DNA of 64,000 bases, from positions 1,451,645-1,515,644 of the forward strand of contig KV748190.1 of NCBI GenBank assembly GCA_001692895.1, given 5' to 3'. The stretch's first letter is position 1. The number at the start of each line of letters is the position of its first letter. This DNA comes from Cenococcum geophilum 1.58. Its lineage: Eukaryota > Ascomycota > Dothideomycetes > Gloniales > Gloniaceae. Position numbers and translations under genes: made by a program. Positions 1-9,525 of this stretch are shown piece after piece. Below the pieces are notes generated by a model, which saw only the letters and a program-made list of their open reading frames with translations, was not told where the DNA came from and made no database searches.

Positions 1-215
1 GGCAGCAGTGGTTCCTAAGGAGGTTAAACAGTAAGGTAGTAGAGCACCATAGGCGACTCGCAGGCGCTAAGTAGGCGAGTCCTAAAAGGCGGGGAGATGG
101 ATTACGGGGTTTTCTTATTTTTCTTAAATAGAGTTTTCTCCCTACATGTAAATAAGGAGTAGTCCGCGTGGGCCTAACAGGGATCCGAATCGGACGTTAA
201 GCAATAAATTATTAT
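1..215 (+). mobile_element. 3' end of a Tad-like LINE, cut by the window edge
   Basis: This stretch matches the 3' untranslated end of the full-length LINE at 55404-55639 almost throughout: the opening ggcagcagtggttcctaagg, the cluster of aggcg units, the block gtccgcgtgggcc, the block ggatccgaatcggacgttaa and a terminal run of ATT triplets at about 205-218. The matching order and the triplet tail show a plus-strand non-LTR copy whose body lies to the left of the window. It has no coding sequence here. Differences from the other copy are mostly C/T and G/A, as expected after RIP. Confidence 0.8.
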
Positions 216-291
216 TATTAATTGTGGTTCTTCTTTAGGGTATCTTTTAGGGTATCCTGCAAAGGCTTAAAACTATTATCTTTATAATAGG

Positions 292-436
292 GTTTTTTTT
301 TATTTTTTTTATTTTTATATCCATTGTATTATACTACGTATAATACTGCGCATGCAGCCTCTAGGCTATAGCGCTATAGTTCTATATACATAAATCCTTT
401 CTAAGCAGCTTAACATGTACTAGTAGCTAAGTGGAC
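292..436 (-). mobile_element. 3' tail of the ORF1-only LINE family
   Basis: A T-rich run (about 289-320, the complement of a poly-A tail) is followed by about 145 bp that match 18449-18590 closely, including tactgcgcatgcagcctc and the block tataaatcctttctaagcag. At 18449 this is the 3' end of a minus-strand LINE carrying only ORF1, so this is a second copy of the same tail. The match stops near 436; the sequence beyond differs, so this is either a different non-autonomous element using the same tail or a rearranged copy. I could not find its target duplication. Confidence 0.65.
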
Positions 437-1160
437 ACTTTAGCCCGTTTTAAATACTAGGGGGAGCTTCTAGCCTATTGGTGTCTTGTCCTGGTATTTT
501 GCTCACTACTATCTAGTTTATACCAAAATCGCACTAAAGAAATCCTGGCTCTTTTATCTATTTCTGCCGTATTCTACCGTTTTTAGAGTAGAAAAAGCGC
601 TCTAAAAGATAGATTTTTTTTTCTATAGTTTTGTATATAAGAATAAGAGAAACAACATAGCTTACTAGCTTAAAAGTAGCTACCAATTACCCCTAAGCGA
701 CTTTTTATTCTGTACCTATTTTCCCCTTCTTGCTAAAGAAATAGGTAGGGAATTAGTAATTAATAGCTACTCTCCCCAAAAGTAGGCTATTAATGGTATT
801 TTATAAGGGCGAACCTCGTTACATAAACCCACTCCCATAGGAAAATTTTCACGAGGTTGTCTGTATAGGGTATAAATACCAATTCGCCTATACACCTTAT
901 ATTTTACGTGCTAAAGTAACACGGGCCGGCCCCCCTCCCCTCTCCCCCCTACTGTAGCTACCCTATCTGCGCATCTGCGGTACGCCTATAGTGCGGTGTT
1001 ATATAGTGTATTATAGCGGTAGTGGTAGTGGTTGTGGTTGCGGTTGTGGTAGAGGTCGTCTACAGCTTAATGGCTGTAGATAGGATATAATAGGGTTTAA
1101 CGATAGTTAAATAGAATTAAGTAGGTCCGTAAGGTATCTAAATAATATAAGTTTAACTAT
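437..1160. other. Unassigned mutated repeat DNA
   Basis: No reading frame or known element end was recognised. The stretch includes an imperfect inverted repeat (gaacctcg near 811 and cgaggttg near 851), a C-rich tract at about 928-950 and the G/T-rich microsatellite described separately. It may be the body of the element whose tail lies at 292-436. Confidence 0.3.
1014..1053 (+). repeat. GGTTGT-like microsatellite
   Basis: About 40 bp of imperfect GGTAGT, GGTTGT and GGTTGC hexamers with strong G/T strand bias. No gene is associated with it. Confidence 0.75.
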
Positions 1161-1175
1161 TAATTATAATAAGTT

Positions 1176-2194
1176 GGCCGTCGAAATCGGACTCTGCACC
1201 TATACGTGGTGACGGCTACAAACCTAGTCTTTGAAGTTCAGATCCAGAGCCAACGCAGAGACGTCGCACAGCGTGCGGACAGGACCTGGTGGTAGTTGTA
1301 GGCGTTAAGGGCGGTAGTGAAAAATTTTCGCATGGTGAGATCTTAAAAACCACTACTGTTGGCTCTCTACAATACGACGACTACTACGCTGTTCTCCTAT
1401 CCAGGGCACCTATACGATCCAACATGGATATACAGTTTTCGATAACATCCCCCGACCCCCAGTAGAAGGCATTAATAACCTCATATTAACGAACAAACAA
1501 ACGCGAACGAACGAACGAGTAAATATACGGCCCCTCCCAACCCCTAGGTCAATCGCCCGCGGAGTATGCGGTCACTCGCCGTACTGCCATAATACTACTA
1601 AAACCGATAGCCGGATAACCCCGTACGGTTTTCCTTGTCTCCTCTCAACGGAGTAGTGCCCTTAGAGAGGGCCTAGTGACTGGGGCCTAGGCACAAAAGA
1701 TACCCAGATACACACACACATCCCGCTTTTATCTTTTAGTATTAGGATGGTAGAACGGATGAATCCCCCTTACGCCTTCAATAGGCCTTAGGGGGGGGAG
1801 GCATGGCGTATATAGCAATGGTCAACAGGAGATAGTATATAGGGGGTAGTTAAGATATGGGACACAACTATAAGCATACAGCAGTCGATCGGCAAGGCCT
1901 AGCTAGGACGTAGTAAACCCTAGCCTTAGATAAGCTAGAGAAGGAAGCAGTGGTTCCTAAGGAGTTTAAAACATCCAAGGAGGAGGACGAGCAGTAGGCC
2001 CGCAGGGCCGCTGTTACGTGCAGGCATGGCAATTCGGGGTTTTTCATCCTACTGAGGTGGCTCATAGGGTTTTTCCTCCCCCCCAATAGCAAGGGGTTTT
2101 TCCCGTCAATATTACTTTCCCCTTATGTACAGAGTAGTCTGCGTGGGCCTAGATAGGATCCGTATTAGACGTTAATTAAAGAATCTACTACTAC
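1176..2194 (+). mobile_element. Non-LTR retrotransposon copy with 15-bp target duplication
   Basis: The perfect 15-bp direct repeat taattataataagtt flanks this 1,019-bp segment (1161-1175 and 2195-2209). The last 250 bp resemble the Tad-like LINE 3' end: agcagtggttcctaaggag at 1950, then gtctgcgtgggcctag, then ggatccgtattagacgttaa and an ACT/CTA triplet tail. A long perfect duplication with a triplet tail is typical of target-primed insertion, so this is a complete insertion event of a 5'-truncated or internally deleted element. No coding domain was recognised in 1176-1950. The segment is less AT-rich than its surroundings and keeps many CpG sites, so it is younger than most elements here or has escaped heavy RIP. 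Confidence 0.7.
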
Positions 2195-2209
2195 TAATTA
2201 TAATAAGTT

Positions 2210-3250
2210 AATGTGGGCCTAACTATCCTCCCTTTTTACGCTATATACGTACTTAGACTAGAGTAGCAGATTAAGCATAGTTAAGGTATTTAGGCTATTT
2301 TTTATTCTTAGTGCGTTATTAACCTAGTATATAGCGTAAAGACGTCGCACCTCCTTTATTGCCTTGCGGATAGCCTTAGCTTATTATATAATAGAGGGAG
2401 ATAGTAAAGAATTATTAGTTATTTAAGGGTAGGCGCTAAAGACTAGTAATATAGGTACGAGTCTATTCGGGCCAGCGGAATTATTAATAGCTTTAATAGC
2501 TATTTATAAGGTAAGTTCTTCGCTAATATCCTCTAGTTTTAAAGAGATAATCTTATATACGCGGCGTAATAATATATAATATTACTCTACTTTTCTAATA
2601 CTATTATATACCTTAATAGGGACTTCCTTAACCTTAATTACTATTACCTTTATTTATTATTAAAACTCTATAGATAAGAAGTTCCCTCCTATATTATAGA
2701 CAATTTAATTAGGGGGTCCTAGGTAGACATTAATCTAGNATANTTAAAGNGTATCCTATACGTTNCTAGCTAATATATCCTTTAAGAAACNTNCGGCTTA
2801 NAAGGAGGTTAAGAAGTTAATAACTTAGAGTACTGGCTTGCCGCTAAGATATATAACATTAACNATAATATAGAAGNTAAAGTTATAGTTATCTTTAAGG
2901 GTAAACTTAAATCGGCTAGGGGACTTCTAGTTTATTTAGTAGTAATAGCAGTACTTTATAAGATGTTTAATTGCCTTAATTTTAACCTTATAGCCTACTC
3001 GCTAGAGAACTCTAAGTAATTAGTAAACTAATAGGTAACTAAAACAACGGTATAGTTGGCGTAACTCTAACTTAGTTAAATAGCTTTAAGTAACGCTCCT
3101 TTCTAGTTATTAAAGGAGCAACTAAGGGTAACTCTACTTGCGTATAATAGGCACCCAATTATCTCCCTATACGAGTATATTCTTAAGGTTATTAAGCTTA
3201 ACGCCTAATTTATTTATATTCCTAATGTAGAATAGAAATGGAGTGTTTGC
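2210..3250. other. Degenerate retroelement DNA with ambiguous bases
   Basis: Strongly AT-rich, TpA-rich sequence with no frame I can assign. It lies directly upstream of the Gypsy integrase end at 3320 and is probably part of the same fossil polyprotein region. Several single N bases occur between about 2739 and 2880, which suggests unresolved differences between repeat copies during assembly. Confidence 0.4.
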
Positions 3251-3319
3251 GGGAATAATATAGAAAGTTATATAGTTTGCATATAATACGACACCTTAAG
3301 AAGGAATAGGAATATTACT

Positions 3320-3880
3320 ATTTAAGGCGAATTATGGATACGAACTAAGAATATCGTTATTGCTACGTTAAGTAAAGAAGATAAGTAGCACAGCTAAAGA
3401 AAGGATAGAGATATTAATAAATCTTTATATAAACCTTACGGAAATAGCAAAAGTGGTATAGTAGAGAATAAAAAGGTACTATAACGCTAAGAGATCTAAG
3501 GGACCAGATCTTAAGGGGGGGGATAAAGTATGGCTACTATATAAAAATTTTAAGAGTTAACAACTAAGTAAGAAGTTGGACTATATTAGACTAGGACCTT
3601 TTAAAATTATAGAGAGGATTTTACTAGTTATATTTAAGTTAAACCTACTAGCTAAGATAAAGATCTACCCTATATAGTATATCGTAATGCTAGAGCTAGC
3701 ATACGGGAATATTAAGCTACTAGTTTACAAAGTAGACACATATAGAGGATAAGAGGAAGATAAATAGTAAGTTTTAAAGATTGTAAGTTATAAGAATATT
3801 AATAACAAAATATAGTACAAAGTAAAGTAAATAGGCTATAATAAGACTACCTAGAAGCTACTAAAAAATTAAAAAAATGC
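3320..3880 (+). pseudogene. Gypsy integrase C-terminus with chromodomain (fossil)
   Basis: On the plus strand the recognisable order is the end of a Ty3/Gypsy integrase (the motif region NYGYEP near 3330, a GDKVW-like stretch near 3521, KLDYIRLGPFKI near 3570) followed by a chromodomain-like YKVKWIGYNKTTW near 3810. This arrangement is that of fungal chromoviruses, in which the chromodomain helps to target integration to heterochromatin. The element is broken in many places and its 5' part is not recognisable. The LTR at 4791 may belong to it, but about 900 bp of unexplained sequence separates them. Confidence 0.75.
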
Positions 3881-3960
3881 TATAGGAAAGGTATAGGAGT
3901 ATTAGAAGAGAAAAGGTTAGGTAATATTAATAAAGAAAGATCGCTAAAGAATAAGTTACC

Positions 3961-4790
3961 TAAGGGGGACCTAGGAAGAGCGACTGCCAAATTACTTAAA
4001 GTTGTTTCCTTCTCTATTGGAAGAAAATCCGTTCTTTTATTACTAAGTTCCTGTAAACCTTATTTTATAAGTTTCTACTCCTTAAAACAAACCTTCTTAT
4101 AAACTTTCTTAAGACGGATTAACTAAGTAGACGTAGTAAGATAAGAATTAAGGGCACGTTGCTAAGCATTAGCAGCCTCCTTCTTAGCGTTACAAGATTA
4201 ATAAAGTTTAGTAAGGGCGACTAAGAGCTTATTATTAAGCTTTATAGCAGTAGATTAAATACAGGACCCTATAATAAATTACTTAAGAAACTTAAAGGCT
4301 ATTAAGAGTTATAGGACGTATACACTTAGTGTTAGAGGAAGAGCGAATATTATAAGATAATTAAATATTTGCTCTAGTGCACTCTAAATAGGAAGAGGGT
4401 TACTAAGATAAAGGACTTGCTAGCGCAATATAAACTAACCCCTCTTTCGCATAATAAGAATATGGAGATAGTATTATCTCACCAAGAGATAATATTGTAG
4501 TAACGGTACGAGACCGACAAGCTGTAGAAGAAGAAGAAGAAGCTTTAGGTATAATAAGTAAGAATATTAACTAAGTTAATTAGACGGATATTACACCTCT
4601 AACGAATAACTTAGAGATGCTAGGTATCTTTAAGGATAAAGATAAAGAGGAGGGAGATAGTATTACGGACGCTTTAAGCACAATATTACGACTACTTAAA
4701 GAAGAGTTAGAAGAAGCTAGTTAGTTAATATAAGCACAATCTAGGATAAATCCGGTAGAACTATATAACGAGGAATAGTGAGCAGAGTTA
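3961..4790 (+). other. Unassigned stretch between chromodomain and LTR
   Basis: No domain recognised. The part from about 4490 to 4790 reads as an acidic, glutamate-rich stretch on the plus strand and contains a short run of GAA triplets at about 4525-4545. It ends at the LTR start at 4791 and could be the 3' internal region of the Gypsy element. Confidence 0.35.
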
Positions 4791-5081
4791 TGTAATGTAA
4801 TCTATATAATCTATATAATTTATAAAATCTACTATAGAGCGAATAGAGTAGACAGAGTAAATAGAGTAACGACTTTCTTAGGAGTACGGATGTGTATTTA
4901 AAGGACTACAGTCCCTACCTAGATAGTTCCTTCCTTGTAGTAATTCTTAGAATATAATTAAAGTTAATCTATTAGGCAACCACTCTACTAGTTGTTATTA
5001 CGTTATTAACTTACTTATAATACCTATATACCTAGCCCAATAACAAGTCCACCGTAGTACCTACTATAAGGCTTCGTTACA
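4791..5081 (+). repeat. LTR of Gypsy-3 family
   Basis: A 291-bp segment starts TGTAATG and ends CGTTACA, giving the inverted terminal bases expected of an LTR. Its right two thirds match 25210-25411 well, including tatttaaaggacta, the block cctatatacctagccca and the terminal cctactataaggctt. No target duplication could be matched, so it may be the 3' LTR of the chromodomain element to its left or a solo LTR. Confidence 0.65.
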
Positions 5082-6370
5082 GTAATAGTACTAGTAGTAT
5101 TAAATTCTAACCTTATTACAATAGTTATAAAAGACCTATAGTTTTGCTTTAAGTATATTATATAGTTCTCCTCTAAACTTCTTCTCTTCGTCTAAATATA
5201 CCTTTATTAGATTTATAACTTCTTATAGTAGAGGCTTACTAGTTAGTTAGAATGGAGGAGTTAGAGGCGGTGGAGGAGGTAGAGGAAGGGCACCTTTAGG
5301 TAGGAGAGCACCTTTAAGTGGGGGAGTAGCGTTCTAAGGGTTTTATTCTGAATTAAAGTTACCTTCTAAAAAATATAGGTTGGTTTTAGGTTTCCGTAGT
5401 TAACGTATAATCTTAGCTTCTGTCTACACTGGTTCTTCTATACTAATAATAATAGCCTAAATATTACTAGTAATTGGATTACCATTCTTAGTAACGTATA
5501 CCCCATTTCTATAGAGAAAGTCTTAAAAATTCTAAATAATGTTAATATTACTAAGTGCCTAGGTGTCCGTGGTCTATCCTATAAAATCCTCCCTAAAATA
5601 TTCCCATAGCTATAAATTGGCATAGTGGCTATCTTGGTAGAATAGAATATGGTATAGGAGAAGGCTATTAACTTGTTTTGCGGTATAAGTTATTATATTA
5701 ATGGTAAATTTATCCCAATTTTCATTAATAAGTTTCGCGTATATAGCTACCCCTAGTAGTAAGGAGTCTTTCTAGTTGTTTATAGTAACCGTAGCCATAT
5801 TTTCGGCTTACGGTTATATTATTAGGTATTATAATAGAGATTATAGAGTTATAGAAAGGGAAGTGTTATTAGTATAGGGATTATTGTTTAGTATGCGTTT
5901 GTAATAAGTATTTGCAATTATAGGGCTTAGGACTAGTTCTGGCCTTAAATCGCGAAGACTCGTAAAGCGTGTTATTCTGCGTAATGGACGCAAGAATCTG
6001 TAATCTGGGAAAGGCTTAGGACCAGTTCTGGCCTTCTAGATCTTTAGATTTATAGAAGAGTTCTATTTAAGGTTTAGGACCAGTTCTAACCTTAAAAGAC
6101 AGCTTCCTCTAGTACGAGTAGCACTGTAGCACTGGCACAGTGGCTCGTCTCTTCTTAGTAGAATACCTAGCTGTTCTATAGTATAACTATAAAGTTAACC
6201 ACTAATCAGTGTTAGTAATATAAGGTAATATCACGTATCTACAAGTTGTAAGTAGTATAATGATTTTTGTTCTATCTCTTTCTTACTTAAGAAAGGGCGA
6301 GGAGCTTAAGGCTCCGCGCCACGCTAGTGCCGCGGCGACACGTGACGGCAACTTGCCTATATTCCTAACA
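5082..6370 (-). mobile_element. Copia-1 fragment: 5' LTR and gag end (fossil)
   Basis: On the minus strand a 507-bp LTR (6370 down to 5864) is followed within about 70 bp by a gag-like reading frame that fades out at 5082, where the Gypsy-3 LTR abuts. A zinc-knuckle-like remnant lies near 5110-5150. The LTR style (TGTTAGGAAT start) and the short leader before gag fit Ty1/Copia. The pol part is absent. It is broken, with many disruptions. Confidence 0.6.
5864..6370 (-). repeat. Copia-1 LTR
   Basis: On the minus strand it starts TGTTAGGAATATAGGC at 6370 and ends CTAATAACA at 5864. It contains three copies of gcttaggaccagttctggcc (5924-5947, 6013-6035, 6071-6093), possibly U3/R control repeats. 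The stretch 6300-6360 keeps many CpG sites. Confidence 0.65.
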
Positions 6371-8671
6371 ATAGTACTCTTTAGCTATAAGAGGTTAAGG
6401 GTTAATATATTACTTTAGTTCTAGCGTTTTATTAATATCTTTTATTATTATAGTAAAGATTTTATAGTTTTATTTTCTTACTAATAAAATAAAAGGTGCG
6501 GCTTATATTATACGAATTTTAAGAGGTTTTAGTATAACGCCTTTATATTCTTTACTATAATTAATAGTTATAGCCTTATTATTTTAGTTTAAAGTCTATA
6601 GTAGGGGCAGTTTATATTATATTAAGTTTAAATAATCTTATATATATTTATATGGCAGATAGTATTCTAAATAATAGCTTTAGTAGTAAATTATATAGAA
6701 CTTAAGTATTTCTTTAACCTAGCTAATTAAAGGGTTATACTGTTTTAGCTATCTATATCTAAGTATTATTTTATAATACTTTAGGGGTATTATAACTAGG
6801 GAAATATATTTAAAGTATTCGCCTATCCGTAATTTTATAAAAGCGTAGTATATTAATTCGCTATATATTAAGGGTTTACCGTTAAAGCCTTATAGGCCTT
6901 CGGGCTTATTAAGTTTCTTTAAATTTAGGCGTTAGGTTTTTGCGTAGTTTATATTAATAAAGCCTATACTAGTAGCTCCGCTATCTATTAGGATTTATAC
7001 CTTCTTCTATTTTCTAAGTATTTAAATTTTAATAAGTATATTAAGGGAGTTATATTATATATTAGCGCTAAAAGAGCCTAGATACTTATACTCTTCTACT
7101 TTTTATCTTAAGGCGCAACTTAGCCTTAGAATAATTCGTTTTCTAAGTTAACTAAAGGCGAGATACTTTATAGCAACTAAGTATAATTTATAGAATAGGT
7201 ATAATTTAAGGATTAGGAGGAACTACGGCGGACCTTTTTAAAAGGGTAAGTTTAATCATTCCTTTAAATATATCCCTTTTTACTGCATTTAAAGCTTTCT
7301 CTATTTATAGCTTAAGTTCTTTATTTATTAGTTCCTAAAAGTGCATAAAATTAGGTAATATTAAGGTCTATAGAGTTATATATAGGGCTTTTAAGTCTTA
7401 GAGACGGATTATATTTTAGGGTATATATTAGTTTTATAGAGTTTTAAATATAAGGTATAGTTAGCTTTAGAGAATAAATCTATTTATTATATTAAAGGTC
7501 CTTATTAATTTATTAACACATTATAGCAAATTATGATAGGTCTTTCGGCAATTCTTTACCTACTAACTAAGCTCTAATCTTATCTAAAATAGCTTATTAA
7601 AGGGCAGTAACTCTAGCAGCTTTATTTTAATCTAGCTCGCTAATAAGGCCTAAAAATTCTAAAAAAAAAAGCTAGTAAAGTCTTAGTTCCGTTATTGTAG
7701 GTTTTTAAGTTTAGTAACAGCTATATATTCGCGGCTGGCGTTATTATATATTTATTCTAGTAGAGAGATAAAGATTTTAAAATTAATAAAGGCACTATTA
7801 TAAAAGAATGGATTTATGGTTTATATAGCGTCCTTACTTAAATAAGATATTCTATAGCTAACCTTACTAGCTTTAGTAGGGTATTAGTTATAGTTTATTA
7901 AAAGTTTAAAACGGAGCTTAGTTATAAAGGGACGTATATTATTTTAATTTTTATTAAACATCGGAGAATTAGGGAGCTTTTTAGATTTTATAATAGGTAC
8001 TGAGTTCGTTATATATGTAGATTAAGCTACTATTACTAGTTTGGTATTTATATTTAACGGGCCGGGTTTAAATATAGTTATTTTAATCTTGTTTAGGGGT
8101 ATTGCTATTAGGGTCTCTAATATAAGTGCCTTAACGTTACGGAGTTCTTCGCGGAGTGCTTCTATTAATTACTAATACTAAGCTTCTAGTGCAGCCCACT
8201 GCTAAGCTAAGGCATTTATAAAGAACTGTTATATTATAGTTAACTGTTCCTTAACTAGGGATATAATACTTATAGTTATTAAAAGGGATTCGGGTTCGTT
8301 TGCTATTTTAATAATAGTTATTTTAACGTAATATAATATAAGGGCGCGAAGAGGCTTTAGGGGAGATTTAAAGGAATAATATAAATTTTATCTAAATTTA
8401 AGGGTATATAGCTCTTGCAGAGTATAAGACGTTATATAAAGAAGAGAAAGAAATAATAAGAAAATCTTATAATTAAATAGTTAGGGGTCTTAGAGGTTAA
8501 CATATACGTATATATATACACAGTCTTTAACGGACTTTAGTAGAATTTAATTAATCTAGCAGAACTTAGCAGAAGTTAATTAAGCTAGCAAAATTTGGTA
8601 GAATTTGGTTAAAGCGTCGGAATTTGTCTATTAAGTGTTTTACCAAGACATTCCTATTATAACTGGGTTAG
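6371..8671 (-). mobile_element. Gypsy-2 copy D: LTR, gag and protease (fossil, truncated)
   Basis: Minus-strand Ty3/Gypsy element. From right to left: a 5' LTR (8671-8337, plus ten bases displaced to 24563-24572 by the insertion of Gypsy-1 copy A), a gag region (about 8300-7200), an aspartic protease with an IDSGAT-type active site near 6985 and the beginning of the region before reverse transcriptase. The rest of pol is missing; the element stops at the Copia-1 LTR at 6371. It is the oldest layer of the nest on this side and is heavily broken. Confidence 0.7.
8337..8671 (-). repeat. Gypsy-2 LTR, copy D (main part)
   Basis: This is the reverse complement of the LTR at 24731-25128, sharing the TAACCCAGTTATA region, the run of ATTCTACT/TTCTGCT units and the GCGCGCCCTTATA end. 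Copy A of Gypsy-1 cut it near its outer edge: GTTAG at 8667-8671 is repeated at 24558-24562, and the last bases gtcccgttata-type end lie at 24563-24572. Total length without the insertion is about 345 bp. Confidence 0.8.
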
Positions 8672-8897
8672 TGTAAGGTGAGGATATAGATAGGGAGTCT
8701 AATAATAGAATAATAGGGTATATTGTATAGACAGAGACGAATCCTTAAGGGAAAAGGAGGAGTCTGTATACGAGGTAGGAAGGGTTTTCCCTAAGTATAT
8801 ATAGAGCACATACCTTATAGGCGAGTCACCCCTAGGTTATCTTAGGGTCGCCTATACCTTGCACCTATATAACTATCTACTTAGGTTTTACCTAATA
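8672..8897 (-). repeat. Gypsy-1 copy A 3' LTR
   Basis: 226 bp, on the minus strand starting TATTAGGT (TGTTAGGT in the family) and ending TCACCTTACA. A polypurine tract lies immediately inside it at about 8900-8915. Confidence 0.85.
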
Positions 8898-9285
8898 ATG
8901 CCCCCCCCTTTAAAAAGGGTCGTCCCCAATCCTTTATATACTTAAGCCTTAATAAAACCCCATAAAAAACCTTAGTAAGGAAAAAATTTAGAAGGGAAAG
9001 AGTGTCTTAATTTTGCATATAGAGAGATAGGTAGTACATATATATAGCGCGAAGATATTAAGGAACTTCGACCGGCGGTTAAAAGTTATCTAATTAGTTA
9101 GATTTGCCTTGCTAAGACTCCCCTATATTTAACCGAGCTAGTAGCGATTTTATATACCCAGTATAGAAAATCCTAATTAGTCCATTTAATAGGTAGAGCC
9201 AGTAGAGCTTAATACTATTACCTAAATTTAATAGACTAGAAATATTCTAAAAGCTTACTTATATAAGTAGGTCGCTAGTACCTTA

Positions 9286-9525
9286 CAGGTCGGTTATAGG
9301 TTATTTATATATAGCCAGATTTATAGACGGTAAGGCTATATACCTATTAAATCCGCCGCTAACCCTGCTTTAGCCTTACGCTATACCGGCGTAGCGCTGT
9401 ATATACTTTGCGGGTAGGTTATAGGTTACTTATATATAGCTAGGTATAGAACGGTAAGACTATATGCCCGTTAAATCCACTACTAACCTATACTTTAGCC
9501 TTACGCGTTATCTATATAGTATATA
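9286..9525 (-). repeat. 124-bp tandem duplication in Gypsy-1 3' region
   Basis: The segment beginning ggttataggtta at 9292 recurs at 9416, each followed by tatatatagc, a taaggctata block and a ctttagccttacgc block. The same pair occurs in copy B (13848 and 13971), so the duplication belongs to the family and predates both insertions. It lies downstream of integrase, outside the recognisable coding part. Confidence 0.75.

Noticed and set aside
1232-1260. tRNA gene or SINE head
   Set aside because: Only a loose B-box-like string was seen, with no cloverleaf and no convincing A box at the right distance.
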